8,387 bases of DNA from an uncultured Ignavibacteriales bacterium (GCA_913053915.1 CAJXGP010000062.1:1-8387), one strand, 5' to 3'; positions 1 to 7,032 are shown, numbered from the stretch's first letter. Notes: generated by a model from the letters alone, not told the origin. Numbers and translations are program-made.

Positions 1-148
1 TATTGCAGGAATGTTTAAACAAGTACAGGAAGCACGTAATAGAGGTTATACCGGAGATATTTGTACAGAATGCCAGAGTATGACTATGGTAAGAAACGGT
101 ACGTGTCTTAAATGTATGACTTGCGGAACTACATCAGGATGTAGTTGA
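1..148 (+). CDS. nrdJ: C-terminal end of class II (B12-dependent) ribonucleotide reductase, partial at 5' side
   Basis: Reading from base 2 gives 48 residues and a TGA stop at 146-148; the gene begins before the window. The tail carries paired cysteines (CTEC at visible residues 21-24, CLKCMTCG at 35-42) and ends TTSGCS. That is the usual C-terminus of adenosylcobalamin-dependent ribonucleoside-diphosphate reductases, where a cysteine-rich, zinc-ribbon-like tail is thought to re-reduce the active-site disulfide. The enzyme makes deoxyribonucleotides in the cytoplasm without needing oxygen, which suits an anaerobe or facultative organism. None of the catalytic barrel is visible, so the call rests on the tail alone. 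No convincing GC-rich terminator follows the stop. Confidence 0.85.
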   Translation, partial: IAGMFKQVQEARNRGYTGDICTECQSMTMVRNGTCLKCMTCGTTSGCS

Positions 149-308
149 CAGCCTTCGTTTTTCGTAGAATTATCATTAGTTGATTATGAGATTAATAATG
201 ATGTTGTATTTATTGAATATTTTTTCAAGCAATATCAATATTTCATTCTGTCTTAAAATATGAAATTCCAAATGATAGAATGCGAAGCAAAAAATTTAAT
301 ATAAAACT

Positions 309-419
309 TTACCTTTGACCCGTAACTTTTCCAATTTTACATAATATGTATTTTCAATCGCTCTAATAAATCTTTGGTTTTGGTGATAGTTTCAGAGTCA
401 CTTGTGGATGTTTAGCCAT
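309..419 (-). pseudogene. Decayed ribbon-helix-helix (antitoxin-like) gene
   Basis: An ATG at 419-417 is preceded by a good Shine-Dalgarno (GAGG, 6 bases upstream). It reads MAKHPQVTLKLSPKPKIY and then stops at 365-363. In the next frame the sequence continues as TKDLLERLKIH, down to about base 346. One extra base in the run CCAAAACC would join the two as ...VTLKLSP-(E/K)-TKDLLERLKIH. That is the beta-strand plus first helix pattern of small ribbon-helix-helix DNA-binding proteins, many of which are antitoxins. After this the frame is lost again; one frame ends at a TAA at 311-309, so the 3' limit is uncertain. A possible promoter lies upstream on the same strand: TTG (494-492), 19 bases, then TTTTTTTG (472-465), close to the Bacteroidota consensus. 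Seen: the motif, the frameshift and the SD. Inferred: the family and the antitoxin role. No toxin gene is visible nearby. Confidence 0.45.
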
Positions 420-537
420 AATAAACCTCATATAATTACGTAAATACGTAATAGTACTTTATGACAAAAAAATCGAATATCTTAATGATTTCAACTATCT
501 TTTCAATACTATTACGTATTTTTAGGAAAAGTTACGG
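320..537. repeat. 13-bp inverted repeat bracketing a 192-base segment
   Basis: CCGTAACTTTTCC at 320-332 is repeated exactly in reverse complement as GGAAAAGTTACGG at 525-537. Inside both arms a looser similarity continues (TACATAATATGTATT on the left against TACGTAATAGTATT on the right, reverse-complemented). This gives roughly 35-base imperfect ends. The enclosed segment contains the palindrome and most of the ribbon-helix-helix remnant. It could be a short non-autonomous mobile element, an invertible segment, or a local duplication of regulatory DNA. No flanking target-site duplication is obvious. Confidence 0.4.
435..452. promoter_or_regulatory. Palindromic operator-like site ATTACGTA-AA-TACGTAAT
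   Basis: The two 8-base arms are perfect reverse complements around a two-base centre. The site ends 15 bases before the minus-strand ATG of the ribbon-helix-helix remnant and overlaps where its leader would begin. Autoregulated antitoxin genes commonly carry such a site, because the encoded dimer binds palindromes in its own promoter. A further copy of the half-site within AAATACGTAATAGTA (442-456) recurs in inverted orientation at 507-521. The palindrome is visible in the sequence; operator function is inferred. Confidence 0.4.
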
Positions 538-659
538 ATTAATAAATATCATCGCTCGTCTTTAAAAACCCTAATTTGTAGAAACTTGAATATTCTCAAA
601 TTTTTTATTCCAAAATTCATTAACTATTTTGGATTTCAATATTAATCTTTTTAGTAGAT

Positions 660-887
660 ATGAATTACAGACAGGCAAAAACCGGGAAATTATTAATAGA
701 TATTTTACCGGATAGATGTGATTTTTGCGGCTGTTGTGTCGGCGTTTGTCCGGAGGACGCAATCGAATTAAAAGAATCTGAGATTTTTATTATTGATCCA
801 AGATGTACAAATTGTGCTAAATGTGTGTGGAGTTGTCCCATTGAAGTAATCAAATTTAACAGGGAAGGTGTTCCTGCAAGAAGTTAA
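660..887 (+). CDS. 2[4Fe-4S] ferredoxin, probable electron donor to the downstream prenyl reductase
   Basis: This is a 75-residue protein with two cysteine motifs for two [4Fe-4S] clusters: C20-x2-C23-x2-C26-x3-C30-P and C49-x2-C52-x2-C55-x3-C59-P. It is a bacterial-type ferredoxin, a soluble cytoplasmic low-potential electron carrier. The 19 residues before the first motif form a short N-terminal strand with no signal or membrane segment. The only reasonable start is the ATG at 660; no Shine-Dalgarno is recognisable, as is common in this group. The gene for a geranylgeranyl reductase family flavoprotein starts 46 bases downstream, so the two are probably one operon. Methanosarcina is known to pair a ferredoxin with geranylgeranyl reductase. 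The ferredoxin assignment is firm; the partner is inferred from context. Confidence 0.9.
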   Translation: MNYRQAKTGKLLIDILPDRCDFCGCCVGVCPEDAIELKESEIFIIDPRCTNCAKCVWSCPIEVIKFNREGVPARS

Positions 888-933
888 GTTAAATTTTTTC
901 ATTCAAAATATTTTATTAGTCGATAATCTAAAA

Positions 934-2100
934 ATGAAAAACGAATATGATATAATTGTCGTTGGCGCCGGTCCGGCAGGTTCTATGACAGCTCGTTTCG
1001 CAGCCGAACAAGGAGTTTCCGTTCTGATATTAGAAAAAGATAGAGATGTAGGATATCCTGTTCGATGCGGTGAGGCAATAAGTAAGCAAGGAGTAGAAGA
1101 GTTCATTCCGTCGGATGAAAAATGGATTAAAGCTCATATTAAAAAATTTTCTCTGAATGCACCTGACGGAACAGAAGTAATAATAGAGTTTAAAGAAGCC
1201 GGTTATGTACTTGAAAGAAGAATATTTGATTATGAATTAGCAAAAACAGCCGCAAAAGCAGGGGCTGGAATTTTAACCGGAGCTTATGTTAACGGATTAT
1301 TGTTCGAAAACGATAAAGTAGCAGGTGTAAAATATGAATACCGAGGCGAACAAAAAGAGTTACGAGCAAAAATTGTCATAGGTGCCGACGGTGTTGAATC
1401 CCGGGTAGGTAGATGGGCAGGATTAAAAACTTACGTTGATTTTAGAGATATGGAATGTTGTGCACAGATAACGGTTTCTAATATTTCGGTTGAGCCGAAT
1501 ACACTCTATTTTTATTTCGGAAAGAATATTGCACCGGATGGATATTTTTGGGTTTTTCCTAAAGGGTCCGACACTGCCAACATAGGACTTGGGGTGAGCG
1601 GTATGGTCGGTAAGAAACATTCGGCTCTGTTTTTTTTAAATGAATTTATGAATAAAAATTATCCGGATGCACCAATCTTAACTTCAATTGCCGGCGGTGT
1701 ACCAAGCACAATTACTCTCAGAAAAATCTCCGCACCTGGTATCATGTTGGCCGGAGATGCGGCACGACAAGTAAACCCGCTTAGCGGGGGAGGAATTGCA
1801 AGTGGAATGATTGGAGGAAGTATTGCAGGTAAATTAGCCGGAGAAGCTGTAAAAATGAATAAATTTGAGTATGTGTTAAAATATGATAAACTGTGGTACG
1901 ACAGACTAGGTAAAAGACATGAAGTTTTTAATAGGATAAAAAACGGTATTTATAATTTCTCTGATGAAAAATTTAATAAGATAGCTCATTCTTTTAACAA
2001 AATTCCTTATAATAAAAGAAATTTGAGTAAAATTTTTGCTCATGCTTTAATGAATCATCCGTCACTCCTTGTAGATATTGCTAAAGTTTTTGTAGTGTAA
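934..2100 (+). CDS. Geranylgeranyl reductase family FAD-dependent oxidoreductase
   Basis: This 388-residue flavoprotein of the geranylgeranyl reductase / digeranylgeranylglycerophospholipid reductase family saturates double bonds of isoprenoid chains. Visible landmarks are an N-terminal FAD dinucleotide motif GAGPAG (11-16) with the ribose-binding acid at E34, the family's RCGE motif (C45), GADG (150-153), the substrate-pocket motif YFWVFPKG (204-211), and the second FAD motif GDAARQVNPLSGGG (274-287). I place the start at the ATG at 934, which puts the FAD motif at the usual distance. An in-frame ATG at 868 would add 22 residues overlapping the ferredoxin gene and unlike the family. The substrate is not determined by the sequence. 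In a bacterium, a menaquinone side chain, a prenyl alcohol or an ether lipid are all possible, and a (bacterio)chlorophyll is less likely because no pigment genes are nearby. The upstream ferredoxin may supply electrons. Confidence 0.88.
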   Translation: MKNEYDIIVVGAGPAGSMTARFAAEQGVSVLILEKDRDVGYPVRCGEAISKQGVEEFIPSDEKWIKAHIKKFSLNAPDGTEVIIEFKEAGYVLERRIFDYELAKTAAKAGAGILTGAYVNGLLFENDKVAGVKYEYRGEQKELRAKIVIGADGVESRVGRWAGLKTYVDFRDMECCAQITVSNISVEPNTLYFYFGKNIAPDGYFWVFPKGSDTANIGLGVSGMVGKKHSALFFLNEFMNKNYPDAPILTSIAGGVPSTITLRKISAPGIMLAGDAARQVNPLSGGGIASGMIGGSIAGKLAGEAVKMNKFEYVLKYDKLWYDRLGKRHEVFNRIKNGIYNFSDEKFNKIAHSFNKIPYNKRNLSKIFAHALMNHPSLLVDIAKVFVV

Positions 2101-2136
2101 TTTAAGTGATAATGTTATCTTTAATAAATTTAATTA

Positions 2137-2167
2137 TTGAATTGAAACGCAATTAAGGTTATTTTTG
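2137..2167 (+). promoter_or_regulatory. Bacteroidota-type promoter for the aldolase gene
   Basis: TTG at 2137-2139 is followed by 20 bases and then TATTTTTG at 2160-2167. This fits the Bacteroidota housekeeping consensus (TTG, 19-21 bases, TAnnTTTG). Transcription would begin about seven bases further on, giving a leader of about 43 bases before the aldolase start. In DNA this AT-rich some matches arise by chance, but the position and spacing are good. Confidence 0.5.
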
Positions 2168-2216
2168 TAGTTGAATTACAGTTTGTAAATAAGAACAATT
2201 AAATAATGGAGTTAAC

Positions 2217-3266
2217 ATGTTAGATAAGATAAAAGAGCTGTTAGGAGAAGAAGCAAATGATTTATTATCCTATAAAGCTAAATTTCCAAAAGAAAAACTT
2301 CATCTACCCGGCGGAGATTTTGTAGATAGAATATTCGCACAGAGCGATAGAAACATTAATGTTTTAAAAAATTTACAATGGATCAGCAGCAGCGGTAGAT
2401 TGGCAGGCACCGGTTATCTTTCAATATTACCGGTAGATCAAGGTATAGAGCATAGCGCCGGTGCATCTTTTGCACCTAATCCGGATTATTTCGACCCTGA
2501 AAATATTATTAAACTTGCTATTGAAGGCGGTTGCAATGCCGTTGCATCAACTTTGGGTGTGCTCGGAATGAATTCAAGAAAGTATGCTCATAAAATTCCG
2601 TTTATCGTAAAAATAAATCATAATGAATTACTAACTTATCCAAATACCTACGATCAGATTTTATTTGCCGGCGTTAAACAGTCTTACGACTTAGGGGCTG
2701 CCGCTATAGGCGCTACTATTTATTTCGGCTCAGAAGAAAGTGATGGGCAGATAGTCGAAATCAGCGAAGCGTTTCAATTTGCCCATGAATTGGGGCTTGC
2801 AACTATCCTTTGGTGCTATACAAGAAATCCGGATTTTAAAACTAAGGAAAAAGATTACCATACTGCAGCCGACTTAACCGGTCAAGCTAATCATCTCGGT
2901 GTTACTATTGAGGCTGATATTATTAAACAAAAACTACCTACTTGTAACGGAGGATTTAAAGATTTGAAATTTGGTAAATACAGCGATAAAATGTATACTG
3001 AATTATCAACCGACCACCCTATTGATTTAACACGCTATCAAGTAATAAATAATTATATGGGAAGAGCCGGGTTGATAAATAGCGGAGGGGCTTCCGGTGC
3101 AAATGATTTTGCTGAAGCAACCAGAACAGCCGTTATCAATAAAAGAGCCGGCGGAATGGGATTGATTTCCGGAAGAAAAGCTTTTCAGCGCCCTATGGTT
3201 GAAGGTATTAAGTTGTTAAATACTATTCAAGATGTTTATCTTGAAAAAGGTATCACTATTGCTTAA
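2217..3266 (+). CDS. fbaB: Class I fructose-bisphosphate aldolase (FbaB/DhnA type)
   Basis: This 349-residue protein has the same length as E. coli FbaB and aligns through its diagnostic motifs. It catalyses the reversible cleavage of fructose 1,6-bisphosphate to glyceraldehyde 3-phosphate and dihydroxyacetone phosphate, by a Schiff base and without metal, in cytoplasmic glycolysis and gluconeogenesis. Motifs: PVDQGIEHS (72-80), the segment [10 protein letters not shown] (230-239) with the likely Schiff-base lysine K237, and phosphate-binding loops NSGGASG (288-294) and [12 protein letters not shown] (315-326). The [14 protein letters not shown] stretch (217-230) is also typical. The start is supported by TGGAG at 2207-2211, five bases before the ATG and one of the better ribosome sites in the window. 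The gene appears to be transcribed alone: it has its own promoter upstream and a hairpin terminator downstream. Nothing in it looks damaged. Confidence 0.93.
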   Translation: MLDKIKELLGEEANDLLSYKAKFPKEKLHLPGGDFVDRIFAQSDRNINVLKNLQWISSSGRLAGTGYLSILPVDQGIEHSAGASFAPNPDYFDPENIIKLAIEGGCNAVASTLGVLGMNSRKYAHKIPFIVKINHNELLTYPNTYDQILFAGVKQSYDLGAAAIGATIYFGSEESDGQIVEISEAFQFAHELGLATILWCYTRNPDFKTKEKDYHTAADLTGQANHLGVTIEADIIKQKLPTCNGGFKDLKFGKYSDKMYTELSTDHPIDLTRYQVINNYMGRAGLINSGGASGANDFAEATRTAVINKRAGGMGLISGRKAFQRPMVEGIKLLNTIQDVYLEKGITIA

Positions 3267-3282
3267 TTAAAACCTTTTATTC

Positions 3283-3419
3283 AAAAGAGGTTGTTCCAAA
3301 ATAGAGAAATTGTCACTCTGACTATGTGAAGAGTCTTCTTTAAACAAAATCAAATATTCTTCATTGCGTCGCTCCTTAGAATGACAGCAAAAGATGCTCT
3401 TGGGTCAACCTCTTTTTTT
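3283..3419. terminator. Long-stem terminator formed by inverted repeat AAAAGAGGTTG/CAACCTCTTTT
   Basis: The 11-base arms at 3283-3293 and 3406-3416 are perfect reverse complements, and the right arm runs into seven T's (3413-3419). This would fold as a factor-independent terminator for the aldolase gene, whose stop codon ends 16 bases before the left arm. The A-rich left arm would let it work on the other strand too. The loop is unusually long (112 bases) and contains a second palindromic repeat, so the fold is a nested cruciform rather than a simple hairpin. Confidence 0.5.
3311..3386. repeat. Palindromic intergenic repeat with TGTCA(C/T)TCT ends
   Basis: TGTCACTCTGA at 3311-3321 faces TTAGAATGACA at 3376-3386 in inverted orientation, with two mismatches. 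Inside them GAAGA-type blocks also face each other (GAAGAGTCTTC on the left, ATTCTTCATTGCGTCGCTCC on the right). The right arm read on the minus strand, TGTCATTCTAAGGAGCGACG, resembles a dispersed palindromic repeat that I recall from intergenic regions of several bacterial phyla. Dispersal in this genome cannot be judged from one copy. It sits inside the loop of the outer terminator-like repeat. Confidence 0.5.
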
Positions 3420-3737
3420 AATAATGTGTGAACACTCGATTGGTTTTTTCAGATTCTCCATTAGACTCCAATATTTTTTTACTCCATGTACATTTGGTGC
3501 AATATTTGTACCTGTTAAATCATTACCATGACAATTAACGCATCCCGGTTTTACCACTAATTATTTGCCGTTCAAATTTTTGGTCGAGGGGCTATTTGTA
3601 TTATTGTTTGTCTGAGACAAGGTACTCCTTTGAGGAGCATTTTTCATTGTATAGTTTTCTTTAGTAATTCTTCCTAATAAGAATAATATTACAAATAGTA
3701 CTAAAAAAGCTGCTATCCAAAGTTGTGGTTTTGTCAT
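3405..3737 (-). pseudogene. Broken membrane-anchored mono-heme cytochrome c gene
   Basis: From an ATG at 3737-3735 the minus strand reads 58 residues. These are an N-terminal membrane segment (residues about 6-21, WIAAFLVLFVILFLLG) and then a polar Ser/Thr/Asn-rich linker, ending at a TAA at 3563-3561. Without any frame change, the reading continues after that stop as VVKPGCVNCHGNDLTGTNIAP and then VHGVKKYWS. CVNCH is the CxxCH heme attachment site (3542-3528), and the following GxDLTGTxxAP pattern is typical of small cytochromes c. The frame ends at a TGA (3407-3405) inside the right arm of the terminator repeat. The C-terminal half with the methionine heme ligand is missing. The original product would have been a membrane-tethered periplasmic electron carrier. 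Two lesions (nonsense codon and 3' loss) argue for a pseudogene rather than a sequencing error. Confidence 0.65.
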
Positions 3738-3968
3738 ATAAATATTCTTGTAAATGTTTTTAAATTATTATTATTCATTTTTTAAAAATTCAGTTTAAGA
3801 TTCCCTGAAAATTATCAAAAACTTAAATAGATAACAATTTTGAAAGGAATAAATTATTTTAATTATATAGAATAAATTACAAATCATGCTACAAATTATT
3901 TTAATATTACTTTTTGTAACTTATATTATTTTATCAATTATTATCTTAAACTGATTGAAACATGAATT
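3738..3968. other. Very AT-rich leader region upstream of the YyaL-family gene
   Basis: Very few G or C bases occur here. It must carry the start signals of the YyaL-family gene and, formerly, of the opposite-facing cytochrome gene. I find no clear TTG/TAnnTTTG promoter pair. The one item that stands out is a 22-codon frame (3886-3954) encoding an almost wholly hydrophobic peptide, which AT-rich DNA also produces by chance. Confidence 0.5.
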
Positions 3969-6044
3969 ATGAAAACAACCAACCGTTTAATAAATGAAAA
4001 AAGCCCATATTTACTTCAGCATGCTGATAATCCGGTAGATTGGTATCCATGGGGCAATGAGGCATTTGAAAAAGCACAAATCGAAGATAAACCGATTTTC
4101 CTTTCTATTGGGTATTCTACATGCCACTGGTGTCATGTGATGGCTCATGAATCTTTTGAAGATGAAAAAACCGCTCGTTTAATGAATGAAACTTTCATTT
4201 CGATAAAAGTTGACAGAGAAGAAAGACCTGATATCGATGGAATTTACATGTCTGTTTGCCAAATGCTTACCGGAAGTGGGGGTTGGCCATTAACAATAAT
4301 TATGACACCCGATAAAAAACCTTTTTTTGCAGGGACTTACTTCCCTAAAGAAAATCGATTCGGCAGACCAGGCTTGAAGGAAATTATTAACGGAATCAAG
4401 GAGCTTTGGTATAATAAACGTGCCGAATTATTAAAATCCGCCGATGAAATCTCCGCTGCTGTTAAATCGCTATTTTCTTCGGAAGATGCGAAAGAATTAA
4501 ATGAAACAGTACTTGATAAAACATTTGAACAACTAAAAAGTAGATTTGAACCGGACTTTGGAGGTTTCGGTAGCGTTCCTAAATTTCCTACTCCCCATAA
4601 TTTATCGTTCTTGCTCCGTTATTGGAAAAGAACGAATAATATTGCTGCATTGCAAATGGTCGAGAAAACATTAATCGAGATGAGAAAAGGTGGAATTTTT
4701 GATCAAATCGGATTCGGTTTTCACAGATATTCAACCGACAAAAAATGGCTTGTACCGCATTTCGAAAAAATGCTGTACGATCAAGCGCTTATTTGCAATG
4801 CTTATATTGATGCTTTTTTAGTAACAAAAAATGTAGAATTTAAAAAAACCGCTAAAGATATTTTGGATTATGTCATCCGGGATATGACATCTCCGTTTGG
4901 CGGATTTTATTCAGCCGAAGATGCCGACAGCGAAGGTGAGGAAGGGAAATTTTATTTGTGGAAAGTAAAAGAAATTAGGGATATTCTAAATAATGAAGAA
5001 ACCGAATTAGCCGTTAAAATATTTGATATTCAAGAAAATGGTAATTGGTTCGATAAAGTACACAGTGAATATAATAATACTAATATATTACATCTCGCAA
5101 AATCCTTTGATGATCTCTCCATAGAATTGAATATCAATAAAAATGTACTTGTCCAAAAAGTTGGTAATATCCGCCAAAAATTATTTGATGTTAGAAATAA
5201 GAGAATTCACCCTGATAAGGATGATAAAATTCTCACCGACTGGAATGCTTTGATGATTTCCACATTCTGTAAAGCAGCACAAGCTTTTAATGAAAATGTT
5301 TATATTAATGTTGCAGAGAACGGAATAAAATTTATACTTTCTCATCTGACAGATAAAAAAGGAAATTTACTTCATAGATATCGTAATAATGATGCTTCAA
5401 TTCCCGGGCTTTTAGATGATTATTCATTTATTATTAATGCATTTATCGATTTGTATGAAACTACATTTAACGAAAATTATTTAGAAAAAGCAATTGAGTT
5501 CAACGATTATCTGGTTAATAACTATTTTGATAACAAAAAAGGCGGATTCTTTTTTACGCCGGTTAAGGGAGAGAAGCTTCTTGTACGTCAAAAAGAAATT
5601 TATGACGGCGCTATTCCATCCGGTAATTCTATTGCTTTGATGAATTTATTGAGATTAAACAGGCTTACAGGTAATGATAAATATGAAATTCTTGCTTCAA
5701 AAACGGCAAGAGCTTTTTCAAATAAACTGTATAATTCACCCTCTTCTTTCACACAAGCATTATGCGCTTTGGATTTCGCATTCGGTTCTTCATTTGAAAT
5801 TGTCATTGCAGGAGAGAAAAATTCTTCCGAAGTTCGAAATATGCTCGAAACAATTAGAAAAATTTTCATTCCTTCCAAGGTAATTTTACTAAACGATCCG
5901 GATAGTGAAAAAATAAGAAAATTATCAACTTTTATCTCTGAACAAGGTAAAATTAACGGTAAAACTGCAGTTTATATTTGCCGGAATTTTTCATGTAATC
6001 TACCTGTAACGGAAGTTGATAAATTGCGAAAGTTATTGAACTAA
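3969..6044 (+). CDS. Thioredoxin-domain protein of the YyaL/SSP411 (DUF255, SPATA20-like) family
   Basis: This full-length 691-residue protein (B. subtilis YyaL is about the same size) shows the expected two-part structure. The N-terminal thioredoxin-like domain has the opening [21 protein letters not shown] (5-25), the redox motif C52-H-W-C55, GGWPLT (104-109) and AGTYFP (121-126). The rest is an alpha/alpha six-hairpin-like domain resembling sugar epimerases and glycosidases, with conserved PKFPTPH (204-210), [12 protein letters not shown] (262-273), [15 protein letters not shown] (315-329), [10 protein letters not shown] (420-429) and DGAIPSGNS (546-554). There is no signal peptide, so it is cytoplasmic. 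The family is widespread but its substrate is unknown; a redox or sugar-related role is only inferred from the domains. I chose the ATG at 3969; an ATG seven bases earlier is out of frame. The sigma-like gene follows after 48 bases and may be co-transcribed. Confidence 0.92.
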   Translation: MKTTNRLINEKSPYLLQHADNPVDWYPWGNEAFEKAQIEDKPIFLSIGYSTCHWCHVMAHESFEDEKTARLMNETFISIKVDREERPDIDGIYMSVCQMLTGSGGWPLTIIMTPDKKPFFAGTYFPKENRFGRPGLKEIINGIKELWYNKRAELLKSADEISAAVKSLFSSEDAKELNETVLDKTFEQLKSRFEPDFGGFGSVPKFPTPHNLSFLLRYWKRTNNIAALQMVEKTLIEMRKGGIFDQIGFGFHRYSTDKKWLVPHFEKMLYDQALICNAYIDAFLVTKNVEFKKTAKDILDYVIRDMTSPFGGFYSAEDADSEGEEGKFYLWKVKEIRDILNNEETELAVKIFDIQENGNWFDKVHSEYNNTNILHLAKSFDDLSIELNINKNVLVQKVGNIRQKLFDVRNKRIHPDKDDKILTDWNALMISTFCKAAQAFNENVYINVAENGIKFILSHLTDKKGNLLHRYRNNDASIPGLLDDYSFIINAFIDLYETTFNENYLEKAIEFNDYLVNNYFDNKKGGFFFTPVKGEKLLVRQKEIYDGAIPSGNSIALMNLLRLNRLTGNDKYEILASKTARAFSNKLYNSPSSFTQALCALDFAFGSSFEIVIAGEKNSSEVRNMLETIRKIFIPSKVILLNDPDSEKIRKLSTFISEQGKINGKTAVYICRNFSCNLPVTEVDKLRKLLN

Positions 6045-6092
6045 TTTATTTTATATACTGAAATTATAATTTATATAATAAGCAATAAAAAC

Positions 6093-6917
6093 ATGAGCGG
6101 AGATAACAAATACATTAAGGCCTTAGTTGAAAAAGCTAAAAAAGGATATCATGTTCCATTTAGAGAGTTATATAATCTGAATAGCGGTAGAGTATTTGCT
6201 ATTATATTAAGGCTCACTGCTGATCCCGAAATTGCGAAGCAAATATGTAAAAATGTTTTTATTGAAGCATGGGCAAATTTATCGGGCTTAAGGAGAGATG
6301 TGCCTTTTACTTTATGGGTTATCGGTATAGCTGTGTATATGTCCCTCGAAACATTAAGAAAAGATGAATCAAACAATAAGAAAAACAAAATTGAAACCAT
6401 TTTAGAAAAAGAAGCCCGTGAAGAAAAACTTAAATTACTTTTAAAAGATAAATTGGACCTTGTTGTTACAGACTTAATTCCATCCGGACGTATTGCATTC
6501 GTATTACATTATATAGAAAAATACTCTATTGAAGAAACCTCTGATTTATTAAAGGTATCGGTATATGATGTTAATGCTCTTTTGAATAAGGCTAATTTAA
6601 TTATAACGGAGGCATTTGCAGATTCATACGTAAAGACTCCAATTGCAAATAAATTAAAATTAATAACGCTTATAATTGAAGCGCCGGCGGATATATGGGA
6701 AGAGATTTATGAGTTAATACAGAAACAAAAGTTTGAAAATTCTTCTAGTACCGTTAATCAAGAAGCTTTGTTAGAAAAAAATAAGGTTGGTAATTTTGGA
6801 AATGAAAAGCCTAAAGCAGAAAGTAAGCCGCATAATAAAAAAAACATTATATTTCTCAGCTTATTAATTTTAACTATAATTTCAATCGCCGTTATCTGGC
6901 TTATCTTTATGCCTTAA
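6093..6917 (+). CDS. ECF sigma factor-like protein with C-terminal membrane anchor
   Basis: The protein is 274 residues long. Residues about 22-90 match sigma-70 region 2 of ECF factors (FRELYNLNSGRVFAI, the VFIEAWANL helix, FTLWVIGIAVYMSLETLRK). Residues about 125-177 match region 4 (IPSGRIAFVLHYIEKYSIEETSDLLKVSVYDVNALLNKAN). Both are degenerate: the usual basic residues of the recognition helix (SRLhRA type) are replaced by NALLNKAN, and the region 2 WLyrIArN motif reads WVIGIAVY. Beyond the sigma part comes APADIWEEI (197-205), a phrase resembling the linker of membrane anti-sigma factors. A polar Lys/Asn/Ser-rich spacer (211-250) and one membrane helix (251-272) at the very end follow. 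It therefore looks like a tail-anchored cytoplasmic sigma-like regulator. No zinc HxxxCxxC anti-sigma motif is present. No strong Shine-Dalgarno is seen. It may be an active membrane-held sigma factor or a derived protein no longer recognising promoters. Confidence 0.7.
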   Translation: MSGDNKYIKALVEKAKKGYHVPFRELYNLNSGRVFAIILRLTADPEIAKQICKNVFIEAWANLSGLRRDVPFTLWVIGIAVYMSLETLRKDESNNKKNKIETILEKEAREEKLKLLLKDKLDLVVTDLIPSGRIAFVLHYIEKYSIEETSDLLKVSVYDVNALLNKANLIITEAFADSYVKTPIANKLKLITLIIEAPADIWEEIYELIQKQKFENSSSTVNQEALLEKNKVGNFGNEKPKAESKPHNKKNIIFLSLLILTIISIAVIWLIFMP

Positions 6918-7032
6918 AAATTTGCTGTACTTAACCGGATCAAAATCTGATAATATTAAAATATTAAAAGTTTTATTTTCGTTGAACATTACTACATTCA
7001 TCAAGACACATTTGGTTCGACAAGATATTTTT

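Larger units (their letters stand above)
149..659. other. 511-base gap without an intact gene
   Basis: This is an AT-rich gap between the reductase gene and the ferredoxin gene. It holds, on the minus strand, a small decayed ribbon-helix-helix-like gene (about 309-419), a palindrome in front of it (435-452), and two sets of inverted repeats (320-332 with 525-537; 442-456 with 507-521). From 149 to about 308 I see only weak AT-only dyads such as ATCATTA/TAATGAT and no gene. From 538 to 659 I see nothing beyond what must be the leader of the ferredoxin gene. No clear promoter for that gene was found. Confidence 0.7.

Noticed and set aside
334..360. Resemblance to a Xer dif site (ATTTTACATAA against the XerD half ATTTAACATAA)
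   Set aside because: Only one half-site matches; the XerC half does not, and such an 11-base AT-rich match is expected by chance. It also lies in a coding remnant.
868..933. 22-residue N-terminal extension of the geranylgeranyl reductase from an upstream ATG
   Set aside because: It would overlap the ferredoxin gene, and the family starts a few residues before the FAD motif, as it does from the ATG at 934.
3632..3657. Hairpin CTCCT-TTG-AGGAG followed by T's on the plus strand
   Set aside because: Short stem inside the former cytochrome coding sequence; probably coincidental.
5600..5878. 92-codon minus-strand frame inside the YyaL-family gene
   Set aside because: It is the shadow of a strongly conserved gene on the plus strand and resembles no known protein.
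6981..7031. Possible bidirectional terminator GTTGAAC ... GTTCGAC between the convergent sigma-like and FAHD1-like genes
   Set aside because: Seven-pair stem with a G-T pair, a 27-base loop, and a T-tract that starts several bases away; too weak to claim.
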